A stretch of 64,000 bases of DNA from Acipenser ruthenus (GCF_902713425.1 NC_081223.1:392001-456000), one strand, 5' to 3'; shown: positions 21,293 through 34,095, counted from the first letter of the stretch. The notes: generated from the letters alone by a model not told the origin. A program made the numbers and translations.

Positions 21293-24200
21293 TCAATACA
21301 CACTTTTGGGCATTTTCCAAAAATATACAACTCCAGCTACAAAGACAATCACTGAACACACACCCATTGCAGCTCCCAGAAGGGACCACACATTGAAGTG
21401 GCCTGCAAGAGAAGAAAGAAATAGTTAGTGGAATATAAAGAGATAGTTGTATATTTTACTTGAACTGCAATTGTGTTCACATCATGCATATTACCGCTTC
21501 TAGGCATAAAGCGAAGGGATCCATCTCTCTTCAGCTCAATTGGGCCAGAAGACACAAATGCCTTTACTGCACCACCATCCATCCCTTCAGCACTGCGACC
21601 TACAGGAGGAATTAGGAGGAGTCCATCAAAACAAATGGACAAAAATGCATGCAAAATGTCCCCCCTCCCCCCAACAGACAGAGCTCTTACCAAGCCTCTG
21701 TTTCCCTGGAATGCACCGTCTGCTACAGAGGCTGTCTGATGGCCGGTTTGAATCACATATCACAACACTGCAGTGGAAGTAAATCTGAAAGACAGCACAC
21801 CTTGTCAAGTAAAACAAGCATCAATAGATCAGGCAGTACCATCAGCCAATGAGGATTACTGAATTGAAAAACAAATATATTGCATCATAGTAAGCGTTTC
21901 TTGCAAATGTGCAGTTATAGGTTTTCATTCCAACTCACTAAAGATTTGAGCACAGTGACCATTTGCTGCTTGCAAAGCAATCCAAACCATGCATTGTGGT
22001 ACAAGACCCCCATCCCAACACTCCACTTTACCTGTCCTTTCAGTGCATCCCGGCCGCTTGTGAAGGAAAACATTTTCACTTCAAACCTCTTCAGATGGGA
22101 TGGGAACAGCACTATTGCATTGCTGGAGACTGGGTGAAAGATGGTCAAGTACTCATCTGCAGAGTTCTCACAGCTAGAAAGAGAAAGTAGGTCAGGAGCA
22201 CATCAGCCACAACTCCAATTCCTAGGTTTTGTAGCAGCAATATCATATTCCAGCATCTTACCTGTCCACAACAACATCCCACTTTGGAGAGCTATTCCTG
22301 TCAGCAGAATAGGTTGCCCAGCAGTTCTCCAAAAACAATTCAGCCTGTGGATCCCTGCTGTACAGGAGCTCTACCTCAAAATACAAGGGTCTTCGCAAGT
22401 AATTCACAACAGGGTAATCCTGAGCTCCATAGAAGTCATTGTAGGTTGAATCTGCAGAGATGCAAGGGAGAATTTTATAGGTGGAAACACGCTACTAGAG
22501 CATCTATATTATTTAAATTGCCAAGTCCTACCCAATGCAAGCCGCATGATGACCGCAAGGTCCCCCAAGCCAGGCTGGACTACAGGTGCAGGATTATTCT
22601 GGTACAAGAACTGTACTACCTTGCTGTCATTGACCAGATAGTGACAGGCAACTCTCAACCTGGAAAGAGGAGATGGGGTTAGCAGAGTTTCAGCCTCAAC
22701 CACAAGGATACTCAATTTGATTGCAATCCTTACCGGTAAGATGTGAACAGCACTTCATTCCCATAAGTCAGGAGGTTGTTGTCAAACTGGAAGAGAAATC
22801 AAAGACCCAGGTTGCAATGAACTTGTAGATTTAGTATGGAGCTGCATACCAAGTTGCAGACTAGCTAATATGGTACTCTGGATCATCCCCAGCTGTGTAC
22901 TAACCTAGTACCAATTAAACAATTTAAAAAATAAAAATGGTAATGAATATTGCAATTTCATAATTGAACACTTTTTTGGGACCTCATGATTGTTACAGTT
23001 AGTATGATACCACAAGTCTGTCTACAGAAACTGCTAGACTAATATGGTATTGTTTTAGTAACCTCTAGGAGGGCAACAGCAGTTATTTTGGATTTGTTGC
23101 AAATACACATTTGAATACACAGCTGGTGACTCTTGAGCTGCAATTGGTATCAACTTGTGTATTAGTTTAGTCCCGGCCTCACCACGGGATCATCCCCAGT
23201 AAGTACGCTCCTTCCAGTTCACTGCAATTGACCCAAAAGGTCTCTAGGCAGCACATGCAATGCCATAACCAAGAGTCATGTCATGTGTCACAACGCCTTT
23301 GTCAACTGGACAAGCAGTTCAATACAAAAGGTGGCATCCTTCAGATGTCCACAATTCATGCAAGTAATTCAGCGGATAGAAACACAGGTCACCATGGCTC
23401 CCCAGATTGATCCAGGGGTGTTGGAGCCAACTTGTCAATATGTTGAACCTCCTCAAAATATGGTTTTAAATGTGGTCAATACCAACCCTTCTAGTTGTGC
23501 CACAGGAGTTGACATTGAAGTAGAAAAGCGCATTGATAGCATCAGACTGAAGAGGCCGGCAAATTGGATCCCTTAGAGTTAGTTGACTAGGAGACAAGCT
23601 GGGGACAGATTCCACTTTCACAGCAAGAGCTGCCATAGTGCCATTGGTGAAGCAATCTGAAAACACAGCATTTGGAGCGAGGTTAAGGAAACAGATTATA
23701 GCTTCAATACCAATTCATGCAGCCTTGTGCCAATCTCAAAAGCAGCTATTCTAAAGAATGCTTTGTTCACAGGAGAGTTACCAATCATCTTTGTAGGGAA
23801 ACTGCAGGACAGGGAGAAGTCAGCCACCACAACCATGGTCCCAATATCCTTCAAGGTCAAGTCAAGCCTGCTTCTGATGCCTGAAGAACTGATCACCTAC
23901 AGAGACAATACATCAGGTCAGTAATGTGTTGAACCCAAAACAGCTAAACACATTTTAAAGTTCCATCACTTACTTCATATGTGGCATCAACTGAATTGTA
24001 TGGCACACAGTCACCCAGAAATTGGTAGAGTTGGCATTATACTTGTACAGGGCAAGCAGACTTCCACCAAGTTCTCTTGAGCCCACAAAAGGAATCCAGT
24101 TGCGACCCATGTTGCCATATGTTACCATGGTATAGAATGCAGCACCATCACAGTAGCCAGTTACTGTAGGTGGAACTGCAAGAGGAAGAGCAGTTGTCAG

Positions 24201-24701
24201 GGCAATGGACTGGATTGGTTAGAAAAGGGTAGTTGTAGACCAAATAGTCAGGCACTTACTGATGTCTTTGAGAATGGCTTCGACTACAGCAGGATGAGTA
24301 AAGGGTGTATTCTCTGGCACTATATTCAGCAAGTAGGTCAGGGGCAGAATGTAGGTTCTGGTGTCTGGAGGAGTTACCTGAAAGAGAAAGGGTTTGTAGT
24401 ATTAAACCCAAAGTCAAACAGCAAGCAACACGTCCACAGGAAGCAAGTGTTTTCAAAAGGGCAATTGGATGGTTGAACAGGTGGGATGTTACCTTTTGCT
24501 TCACATTGGGGTCCTCAAATGGCACCTGGAGAGTGTAGGTCTTTGATCCATTGGGAAAGACATGCTCCTGGACATGATAACCTTTTAGGTTGGCTTCTGG
24601 CACAGTTAACTTCTCTGGTCCAACTATAAATTTGACCAGCTCCACATCAGGCAGGAATGTCCCCAGGGTCACATTGAACACTCTGGCTTTAGGAACAGTG
24701 T
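21293..24701 (-). pseudogene. zpax: zpax copy A: 3' half (exons 11-22), frameshifted
   Basis: Twelve minus-strand exons match exons 11-22 of copy C: 24701-24493, 24377-24260, 24175-23974, 23896-23782, 23656-23487, 22786-22734, 22659-22532, 22451-22262, 22173-22032, 21784-21691, 21599-21495 and 21402-21293. Splice sites are kept throughout. The exon at 24175-23974 is 202 bp instead of 200 bp because of two extra bases (a TGTGTG where copy C has TGTG), which shifts the frame. Nothing upstream of exon 11 is present: the sequence changes to inverted block X at 24722. The rest of the frame is open, including the ZP domain, the transmembrane segment and the stop at 21293, so decay is recent. Confidence 0.88.
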
Positions 24702-24785
24702 CTGAAATTAAAACATGCAGTTAAACCTGCTTGCAGACTCTCCGGCACCGTCACTCTGAGTGCTCTTTGAAACAGACTGGGTTTG

Positions 24786-24793
24786 TATTTATA
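24786..24793 (-). promoter_or_regulatory. TATA box placed in front of truncated zpax A
   Basis: TATAAATA on the minus strand lies about 85 bp upstream of the acceptor of zpax exon 11. It is the block X TATA box in inverted orientation. The arrangement is seen directly; promoter activity is only inferred. Confidence 0.3.
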
Positions 24794-25225
24794 TTCATGT
24801 TGGGTTAATCAGAGATGACTATCGGCGGCCCGTCTGTAGTACTACCGGAGATTTTAATTGCACAGTTTGTACCACTCTGTGCAGCACCGTCCCGTTTGTA
24901 ACACGGTACGTGAACTGCATTCTGCTAAACAAAACATCACAACAGCAGCAGCTCCATCTACTGGACAAAACCCAGACATGCACGTTGAAACAATGATCCA
25001 GTTCAATATCTACAAAGCCTAAACAAGACACTATTAGCGAAGCCCCGAAAAAGAAAATATTCTACAAAACAGTTTAAAATCAAATATTTAATTGTTAATC
25101 TAACCATTTTAGTTACTGTGGAACTACTTCTCTCAGTGGAAGGTGACACAAATAACAATTATTAAAATAAAGTTTAAAGTCTTCTTTATTTACCAACAAC
25201 ACACTCCCAGACCCATTTAATAATA

Positions 25226-25380
25226 GCAATAATACATTCCAGGGTCTGTGTGTTATCATGAGATATATCACCACTTCCTGGGCGGTTGAAGAACTCGACT
25301 TCGTCTAGTGCCTCCCAACGCACCCAAGGCGTGGTGATATTACCTCATGATAACACACACACCCTGTCGTGTATTACTGC
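25226..25380. repeat. Fold-back element in block X, copy 2
   Basis: This is an inverted copy of the element at 19654-19808 with the same paired arms around a GGCGGTTGAAGAACTCGACT core. Confidence 0.8.
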
Positions 25381-27029
25381 TTCATTAATGTAGTCATTAG
25401 GTTTATATGTCACATTCCTTTGTTGTCACTGTATTGATTTAGATATTCGGTTTGGATACCTCGGAAGCCAGCGGAACTCCAGCGTTTCTCCGACAACCAC
25501 TGATAACCCCTCCCGTGATGATCGGCGCTGCCATGACAACCCATGACATCACCCGCACAAGTTACAACACGGCGAGTCATTTTTTGTAGCACAGTATTAA
25601 CGTGTTATTGTTTTCACAAAATAACATCAATAAGATTATCAGATCACCTGCTAGTGTGTACTAAACAAAACCTCAAATATCAGTGAATAGATACAGAGAC
25701 AAGCCGTGGCACCAGCAAGGGGTTAAAATGAAATTAATAAATAAATTATGACATGAAACAAAAATACATGTGGGTGTATTTTAATCAAAAATCCATGCAT
25801 CCATGATTCTGATTATTTATCTAAATAATCTCACAGCTAATTATTTACAATGATCAATTTCTATGTTTCTCGGAGTGCTAATGTGGTGTATAGTTTAACA
25901 TATTAATGGATTTTAGAAATCATCTATGCTAGTCTGCCCCTCAAACAGTTTTAAATATAATTTAGATTTAAATGGCAGGTAGTATATAAATCAATTTCTA
26001 AAACAGGTCGCATTTTGTAATTTAAATAGGCCTACGTATGAGCTACCAAAACGTATTTTTGTTTCATGTCGTTATTAATGTATTTACTTATTTATTTGGT
26101 TAAACTTGAATCCAGCCTTACATTTTAACTTCTTGAAGTTACCACAGCATGTCTGTGTATGAATTACTGACGAGTAATATTAGTGATTTGATTACTCTAG
26201 CAGATGAACTGATAATGTATGGATGTTATTTTGTGAAAACAATACAAAATTAAAAAAAGAATTACCACAACATTTAATAAATGAATAAATTATACACCAA
26301 ACTGTAGCACATTTGTTTAGTCTGAATATCATATCTTAATATCATATTATTATAAATACGTAACTCCTTTTATTTGTTGGAAAACGGTCTGGAACTGAAG
26401 TAAAGTATTTTTAATACTGTGCTATTTCAGTATTTAAAATATGGTTTTCTTCAAAATTAAAATGCCAGCAACGGTGTGTTAATTTAACGAAGTGCCTAAC
26501 GCCGCTCGGAACGTTCGCATTTTTAAATCCTAACGGTCTCTGCTCAGCTGAGTGGAATGTTCACGAGCCGGTTGCCTAGCAGCGTCTCCCCCTCCTTCTC
26601 TGCCCCGCCCTCTCGCCCTCTCTCGTTGCTCCAGCTAGGAGTTCAAATGTAGCTTCGTTATATTAGCGCAATTCTTTACTAACTTTTACAAATTAGCTTA
26701 TTAGGGGCTTCGTGTTTTTAAGATGGTTCAGGTGCAGTCTGGACAGACTGACTGGAGCATCATTACAGTATACCGCACTGCTCTTTTTAATGCTAAATAT
26801 GTATCTGGTATTCTAAGTATTATCTACAATTAATAATTCAGCTCTATTTATATTCAGAATGTAATACAGTATTAAGACAGGGTCCAGTATTATAAATAAA
26901 TAAACACGCTTTAAGAGAAACAGCAGTGATGTTTATTATCCCATACATTCTCTATATGTTTCTACATTGTGGTTGCACAGGGACAAGGGACTCAGTGAAG
27001 TTAAAAAAACCAAAAAACTACAGCATACA

Positions 27030-27175
27030 ATTAATCAATATAGAAAGGAAGGGGGGAAGAAATGTATTGCCTGTGTGCAGTACCTTACACTTTTCTCTAT
27101 TAAATGTCATTTGCCATGTGTCTGTCCAGTTCTGAATGCTGTCTAGATCATTTTGAATGACATTTGCTGTTGCAT
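27030..27175 (-). mobile_element. CR1-like LINE fragment
   Basis: The minus strand encodes a piece like DLDSIQNWTDTWQMTFNREK then VLHTGNTFLPP, which is typical of the region after the CR1 reverse transcriptase core. The same fragment is at about 47240-47350 on the plus strand. Confidence 0.6.
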
Positions 27176-27177
27176 TC

Positions 27178-30100
27178 AGGGCGACTTATAGTCGTAAACC
27201 AAAATACATTTCAAGAATCACAGTACAAGTATTAATACAATTAAGAGTAAGATAAATACTATGACTTTGGTTCTAGCAAGTACAAATATGACAAAATACG
27301 ATTCAATAACGGAGCAGATAACAGTGTCAGTGATAGTTACATCAGGATATAATTAAATACAAAATACTACAGATTAAATAACACTTGACAGATTAGAGTA
27401 CTCTAAAGTACAGGATTAGATGCAGTAAAATAGGGGGCAGATAAGAGCAAGTAAAGCGCATTTAAGGAAGAGTGATAAGTATCCAGAGGGAAAAACAGAG
27501 GAGTTCTACAGGTGCTGTCTGAAGAGGTGAGTCTTGAGGAGGCTCCGGAAGGTGGTCAGGGACTGGGCAGTCCTGACATCTGTAGGAAGGTCATTCCACC
27601 ACTGCGGAGCGAGGGTGGAGAAGGAGCGGGCTCTGGAGGCAGGGGAGCGTAGTGGAGGTAGAGCCAGTCTTCTAGTGCAGGAGGAGCGGAGAGGTCGAGT
27701 GGGGGTGTAGGGAGAGATGAGGGTCTGGAGGTAGCTGGGTGCAGTCTGGTCAAGGCATCTGTAGGCTAGTACAAGAGTCTTGAAATGGATGCGAGCGGTG
27801 ATCGGGAGCCAGTGGAGTGAGCGGAGCAGTGGGGTTGCATAGGAGAAGCGAGGCAGAGAGAACACCAGGTGAGCAGCAGAGTTTTGGATGAGCTGGAGCG
27901 GACAGGTGGCGGACGCAGGGAGGCCAGCCAGGAGGGAGTTGAAGTTGTCTAGGTGGGAGAGTACCAGGGCCTGGACCAGGAGCTGGGTGGCGTAGTTGGT
28001 GAGGAAGGCTCGGATTCTTCATATGTTGCTCAGGAAGAATCGGCAAGTGCGTGCCTGAGTGGAAATGTGCTGGTAATAAGAGAGGCAGGGGTCCAGGGTG
28101 ACTCTGAGTTTCTTAGCTGAGGAGGAGGGAGAGAGTGTGGTAGATTCCAGAGGAATGGAGATAGAGAGATCAGAAGAGGAGGAGGATTGAAAGAAAAGGA
28201 GGTCAGATTTAGAGAGAATCTGATCATCATCAGCATAGAAATGGTGTGAGAAACCATAGGATGCGATGAGTGGGCCCAGGGAGCGGGTGTAGAGAGAGAA
28301 AAGGAGAGGACCCAAGACTGACCCTTGGGGGACTCCTGTTGTGAGAGGGCGAGGTGTGGAAGTTGCTCCACGTCAGGTTACTTGGTAAGTGCAGTTGGAG
28401 AGTTAGGGGAGAACCAGGCCAGAACAGTGCCAAAGATTCCCAGGTCAGCGAGAGAGGATAGTAGAATTGAGTGATCGACAGTGTCAAAGGCAGCAGAGAG
28501 GTCGAGGAGAATTAGGACAGAGAACAGAGAGGCAGCTCTGGCAGAGTTTAGTGAGTTGGTGGTTTCAGTGGAGTGAGCAGAGCGGAAGCCAGATTGGAGA
28601 GGGTCAAGCAGAGAGTGGTTGGAGAGGAAAGCAGAGAGCTGGCGGTGTACAGCCCACTCAAGGGTTTTGGAGAGGAAGGGTAGGAGGGAGACAGGATGGT
28701 AGCTCTGGAGGGTGGTGGAGTCAAGGGTGTTTTTTGAGGAGGGGAGTGATAGAGGCTTGTTTGAAGGCAGAGGGAAAGAGACCAGAAAGGAGAGAGTTGT
28801 TGAGAAGGGAGGAGATGAAGGGAAGTAGAGCAGGAGCAGCAGCTTGAAAGAGGTGAGTGGGGAGGGGGTCCAAGGCACGTGTGGTGGGTTTGTGACCCTG
28901 GAGCAGGGAGGAGAGGTCAGAGTCTGAGAGGGGAGAGAAGCTGGAGATGGAGGGTGAGTTAGTAGGGGATGCAGTGGGTGTAGGGGTTGGAGTAGGAGAG
29001 GGTGAGGGGGGAGGAGAGGTGTTAAAGAGTTTGCGGATATCTGAGATTTTAGAAGAGAAGAAAGGCAAAGTCATCAGAGGAGACAGAGGAGGGAGGAGGA
29101 GGGGGAGGGTTTAGGAGGGAGGAGAAGGTAGAGAATAGTTTACGTGGGTTGTTAGTGGAGGCTTGGATTACAGATTGGAAATAAGTACATTTAGCAGAGG
29201 AGAGAGTAGAGGAGAAGGAGGAGAGGAGAGTGCGGTAAAGGTCTAGGGCAGCAGGGAGTTTGGTTCTCTTCCATTTCTTTTCAGCAGATGTGATTCTTGC
29301 TGAGCGGATCACAGAGGAGAGCCAGGGTTGGGGAGAGGAGGGGCGAGCAGGTCGGGAGGTGAGGGGACAGAGGGAGTCGAGGGAGGAGGTGAGGGAGGAG
29401 AAGAGGGTGGAGGTAGCAGAGTCTACGGAGAGTTGTGAGAAGGAGTCGATAGGAGAGAGGTGAGAGAGAGCAGTGGAGGCAAGGACAGAAGGGGAGAGAG
29501 AGCGGAGGTTACGACAAGAGGTGACAGTGGGGGTAGGAGGAGCAGGGAGAGAGGGGAGAGACAGAGAAAAAGAGAGGGTGAGGTCCAGCTTTGTGGGTAG
29601 GGGGGGATGGAGAGAGACAGAAGTCGAAGGAGTGAAGGAGAGGGAGGAATCCAGCAGAGTGGCTGGGGTTGGAGAGATGGATATTGAAGTCACCTAACAG
29701 GACAGTTGGGGTAGACAGAGAGGGGAGGGAGGAGAGTAGATAGTCGAGTTCACCTAGAAAGTGAGCGAGAGGACCAGGGGGACGGTACAGTACAATTAAC
29801 AGGAGTTCACAGGGGGAGTTTATTTGGACAGCATGCAATTCAAAGGTATTAAAAGAGAGTGAGGAGAGTGAGGAGGGGTCCGAAAAGAGTAAGGAGGGTG
29901 AGAGGAGAAGACCAGTTCCACCTCCCTGTCCAGTGAGACGCGGAGTATGGGACAGGACGTAGAGAGAGGACAGGGCAGCAGGAGTAACAGTGTTATCAGG
30001 GGACAGCCAGGTTTCAGTGAGAGCAAGGAAATCGAGACAGAGGTGGGAGGCAAAGGCAGAGATGAAATCAGCTTTGTTAGCAGAAGAGTGACAGTTCCAG

Positions 30101-30440
30101 AGTGCACCAGAGAGTGTGCGGGAGGGGGGGGGAGAGGCAGAGGGATGAGGTTAGAGGGGTTGGAGGAGCAGCGGCGGAGAGAGGGCAGAGGACGAGGACG
30201 AGAGGACAGAACAGGGATGTGAGAGACAGTCATAGCAGGACAGGCAAAACAAATATGCACAGTGGGAGCAGTGGGGTGGAGGGTACAGACCTGACTAGTA
30301 GATGGCTTCTTCCAGAGCGCTGTTAGGTTCTGATCTATTCGAACAGCGTCTCGGTGCAGGCCTGCCCTCACTGGATTTTCACAGCTAGACTCCCAGCTCT
30401 TTTGTTGAGGCTCTTCTGTTTGCTGGCGCTTCTTGCTGGC
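27178..30440 (-). mobile_element. L2-clade LINE, near full length, decayed
   Basis: Read on the minus strand, the endonuclease lies at about 30150-29500 (LTETWLSPDN and LLGDFNIHL can be read), the reverse transcriptase at about 28950-28200 (PLLKK, LDLSAAFDTVDHSILL, then YADDD near 28230), and the L2-type C-terminus at 27865-27506 (TPLLRSLHWLPITARIHFKT and APSYLQTLISPYTP). The frame changes several times across the element (at least four switches), so it is inactive. The 3' end stops at AAGTCGCCCT, short of the usual repeat tail, where it meets block X copy 2. A (TA)n run at 30460-30513 lies at its 5' side. Confidence 0.9.
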
Positions 30441-30455
30441 GTGGAAATAGGCTGC

Positions 30456-30459
<4 letters not shown>

Positions 30460-30513
<54 letters not shown>
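30460..30513. repeat. (TA)n microsatellite
   Basis: A pure TA tract adjoins the 5' end of the L2 element. Confidence 0.95.
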
Positions 30514-30514
<1 letters not shown>

Positions 30515-30920
30515 CAACTGCGTGGCAAAAGAACCAACTAAACTGTGTGGAAACCAATCAAATAGCAAATCAACTTCTAATCAATTTAACCACTCACCTG
30601 GTACTAATCACACACTAACTCAGCTAATTCAAACACCACCTTATAATGGAACTGAATGGAGTTAATTTAAAAATTACTTGAAGCAGGAACTTACCTCTCT
30701 GCCTCAGTCCCTGGTTCCTGTAGACTAAATACATGTCATTCGATTTTTCATTTGGTATTATTTGTATTGAGGCAGGGAGGCTGCAGTTGTTTCTAAGCGA
30801 CAATGAATCTGGAATAACATTCTTAGGGTTCGTGTCATACGACATTGTGTCATCAAAGCTGTTTCTGGTGACATTCAGTGGATTATATTTGGAATCTTTT
30901 TTCAGTATTCTGAGATGACA

Positions 30921-30955
30921 AATTAATAGCTCAGTTGGTTAGAGTGAAAGAATTT
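30921..30955 (+). pseudogene. tRNA relic (D-arm only)
   Basis: ATAGCTCAGTTGGTTAGAG is an A-box and D-arm of a tRNA with no matching anticodon or T arm after it. It precedes tRNA-Lys by about 45 bp and is kept in all three T blocks (inverted near 32590-32625, plus near 45695-45725). Confidence 0.5.
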
Positions 30956-30966
30956 GCCCTACGTCA

Positions 30967-31039
30967 GCCCGGCTAGCTCAGTCGGTAGAGGATGAGACTC
31001 TTAATCTCAGGGTCGTGGGTTCGAGCCCCACGTTGGGCG
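30967..31039 (+). tRNA. tRNA-Lys(CTT), one D-stem change
   Basis: The 73-nt gene has the anticodon loop CTCTTAA, the A box TAGCTCAGTCGGTAGAG and the B box GGTTCGAGCCC. It has G instead of C after GTAGAG, which breaks one D-stem pair, so it may be weaker than the canonical copy at 45741. Confidence 0.85.
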
Positions 31040-31552
31040 TCCTTTTTAAACACAAATTGTAGATGTTTCTTCGAGGCAACTGATCAATGTCTGATTCTGT
31101 TCACATTGTATACAGGATTGCAACAAAATTAGTTATTGGTCACTGTCATATAGCAATTGCTATTGTAAAATGAGTGCATCGTTTATAGCTATAACGAAAT
31201 TGAAATAAATAATCTTACTTTTTTGGGTTGACTTCAATCCGTTTCTTTTTTTTCCAGTTGTCATTACATCTTTCATGGAGCAATAGTTGGTATGTGCGTA
31301 ATAAACCCAATTGGGCCTTGATACAATAGACAACCCTAGACTGTGCTGAAATAAATAATGTGGTTTTCTACTGTAACAAACGCAGCTTGTCAGGATTCTA
31401 TTATGGTGTTTCCGAGCTGTTGAACGTTTCTCATAATACACAGGTTCACTGGACTGACAAACAGAGCATATTTTTTTCTTCACTGTAAATGGAAGAAATA
31501 ACAGCATATCAGAGTGCCATTTTCTAATGTGATTAAGAAATGCAAAAAGCAT

Positions 31553-31565
31553 CGTCCCTGGGTGA

Positions 31566-31620
<55 letters not shown>

Positions 31621-31626
31621 AGAGAC
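31553..31626 (-). tRNA. tRNA-Asn(GTT)
   Basis: The 74-nt gene starts GTCTCTGTGGCGCAATCGG, has the anticodon loop CTGTTAA and the acceptor partner CAGGGACG. The T loop reads TTCAAGC instead of TTCGAGC, and there is one T-stem change. The flanks match those of the Asn copies at 42332 and 60473. Confidence 0.88.
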
Positions 31627-32052
31627 CAACCTGTTAAACCACCAAAGCATACGGTAGGGATCATCCTAGCATGTTAAACGAGGGCATTTCTCATGTAAGC
31701 TACTTCCAGTAATAGATCGTTTATACTGTTCTCAATGGTCCACATCCCAGCCTGAGACCACGATCCAGTGGTAGACGATGTTTTTCAAGTAATATGTTAT
31801 TTGGAATATTAAAACAATCAAGTTAAATAACATGTTTAGACACAAAATATTTTTGAGTGACTTTAACAAGTAGTCTGTTTACAACAAAAATGCAATCTGT
31901 GTTAGGAACACTATTTTAGTCTGATTTAAAATGGAAATTAAAATGGTATTGAGTGCTGACAAGAGTTTGGTATCAGCTGTTGATTTTCTTAAAACAATCT
32001 TTTATAGTAAAATAAAGAAATGTATTCTTTTTAAAAATAAGTAAAATTGAAC

Positions 32053-32163
32053 TGTCAAAAGTGGGATTTGAACCCACTCGTCCATTCAGAAACCAGAACA
32101 CACAATTCTTTGGAAAGACCAGAGACCTTGAGTCTGGCGCCTTAGACCACTCGGCATTCTGAC
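32053..32163 (-). tRNA. tRNA-Leu(CAA) with intron
   Basis: The sequence starts GTCAGAATGCCGAGTGG and contains AGACTCAAG, then about 25 nt of intron after the anticodon, TTCTGGTTTCTGAATGG, and a T arm GTGGGTTCAAATCCCAC with end TTTTGACA. Acceptor-stem pairs are complete (one G-T). Compared with usual vertebrate tRNA-Leu(CAA) one base is missing next to the D stem, so function is uncertain. Confidence 0.8.
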
Positions 32164-32167
32164 AAGC

Positions 32168-32833
32168 TGTGTTTGTTATTGTAGAAAACCGCATTATTTA
32201 TTTCAGCACACACTAGGGTTCTCGTATCAAGGCCCGATTGGGTTTATTACGCACATACCAACTGTTGCTCCATGAATGATGTTATGACAAGTGTAAAAAA
32301 AAGAAACGGATTGAAGTCAACCCAAAAAAGTAAGATTATTTATTTCAATATCGTTATAGCTATAAACGATGCATGCATTTTACAATAGCAATTGCTATTT
32401 GACAATGACCAATAAGTAATTTTGTTGCAATACTGTATACAATGTGAACAGAATCAGACATTGCTCCGTTGCCTCGAAGAAACATCTTCAATTTGTATTT
32501 AAAAAGGATGCCCACCATGGAGCTCGAACCCACGACCCTGAGATTAAGAGTCTCATGCTCTACCGACTGAGCTAGCCGGGCTGACTGGTGGAACTTTCTT
32601 TCACTGTAACCAACTGAGCTATTAATTTGTCGTCTTATTTGAGAAAATACTGAACGACAGAACCAAAGATTCCAAATATAATCCACTGGACGTCACCGGA
32701 AACAGCTTTGATGACACAAAGTCGTATGACACGAACCCTAAGAATGTTCTTCCAGATTCATTGTCGCTTAGAAACAACTGCAGCCTCCCTGCCTCAATAC
32801 AAATAATACCAAATGAAAAATCAAATTACATGT
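32168..32833 (-). repeat. tRNA-Lys block T, copy 2 (palindrome arm)
   Basis: This is the inverted partner of 30728-31388. Shared runs include GACACGAACCCTAAGAATGT and the tRNA-Lys gene itself. Confidence 0.85.
32509..32581 (-). tRNA. tRNA-Lys(CTT), diverged 3' half
   Basis: The 5' half is canonical (GCCCGGCTAGCTCAGTCGG, loop CTCTTAA). The T stem and acceptor end read CTCCATGGTGGGCA instead of CCCCACGTTGGGCG, which weakens pairing. It is probably decaying. Confidence 0.8.
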
Positions 32834-33889
32834 ATTTAAAAATGAATGGTCTCATCCATCTGGAACGATTGGTTCTGCATTTATACAGTATCAACCTTAA
32901 TCTGAGTTGAGAGGCTCCCAACCTGTGGAGGATTTTAAATGTGAGGGGATGTGAATAGAGTCAAATACATTTGCATCATTGTTTATTCCATTATTCCTAT
33001 ATTTTTAGTGGTAATACTGACAATCCTTTATCAAGTTCACTGTACCTGTGTATTTGCATGGTCCAGTGTAAGAAGGTACGATTTTTCTGGAGTTCTTGGT
33101 TGCTCAGTTCAGCACCAGTCATCAGAGCTGAAAAACAACAGCAATAGGTACCTGGTATGGTAACTGGACCACATATCATTTATATCAACTGACTGTTTTC
33201 CTCCAAATATTATAATGCCAGTATTTGATATGTGTATACTAAAACATTGATTATATAGCACCCAAGTTCAAATCACACCATCAGTTATAAAAATGCATTG
33301 TAATAGATAATGAAATTAGCACTGAAAGGGAGACCTATAAAGTAGTTATAATGTGAAGATCATTATTTTTATAAGCATTGATTCAAATTCGAACTTACAT
33401 GGTTGAACCTTCTGGGGCGATACCAGCTTATGGATCACTTCGTATCAGTCAGGTTGAGTCTGCCATCAGCCTTTCTTCTAAACAAGGGTTCCATCTGAAC
33501 CTGAAAAAAGAGCATTTGTGACAGAATAGCAAGGATGCAGTTAAACAAAAGACTTCAATTAAACAAATAGCCTAAACACAAAATAGTCACAATGGCCAAA
33601 TAAAAGGTTTCTACACAAAACAACAAGAAATCAAAAAGGGGTTCACTGGGTGAAAACAAATAAACACTACTATACAATGACAAAAGGGACTTACTGTTGA
33701 AAAAAGAGAGATTATTAAAAAAAAAAAGCATGGAGTACCCATGTTCAAGTTTTTTAAGTATTGCTTTCAAAACAAGATCATTTTTCAATGAAAACTAAAT
33801 TAAAAACCTAAAGTTAAATACAGTACTATAACGTTCATGGATACATAATTAAAAATAAATGATAGAAAAACACAATGTATCCGATACTA

Positions 33890-34095
33890 TCAATGTACAA
33901 TGCACTATTCTGGTACTATAATGCAGTACCACCATGATAATACGATTGTACTTTTTATTTCTAAGAAGTATCCTGGTATCTACAGTATAATGCAACACTA
34001 CACCACGGTACTATATGGTACTATTTATTTTACCATGGTACGATTTCTGTTGTCCCGGATACAAGTATTACAGCACCATTATAACGGACAAATAT
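33890..34095. repeat. GGTAC-rich degenerate repeat
   Basis: Short motifs such as GGTACTAT, CCATGGTAC and AGTACCA recur irregularly. The same stretch is at about 58840-59045 in inverted orientation. No coding sense was found. Confidence 0.5.

Larger units (their letters stand above)
24722..27175 (-). repeat. Block X, copy 2 (inverted)
   Basis: It begins exactly at the leader end of block X (AAACCTGCTTGCAGACTCT) and runs as an inverted copy of 20330-18335. It then continues with sequence otherwise found only beside copy 4 (26700-27175 against 47760-47240), including a CR1-type fragment at 27030-27175. Together with copy 1 it makes an inverted repeat with arms of about 2 kb around zpax copy A. 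Confidence 0.9.
30728..31388 (+). repeat. tRNA-Lys block T, copy 1 (palindrome arm)
   Basis: This arm is mirrored by 32168-32833 around a spacer of about 780 bp. A third full copy lies at 45495-46130 and a partial one at 44750-44997. Each full copy contains a tRNA-Lys gene and a tRNA relic just upstream of it. Confidence 0.85.

Noticed and set aside
28467-28847. Plus-strand open frames opposite the L2 LINE
   Set aside because: They are antisense to the LINE coding region and reflect its pyrimidine-rich composition.
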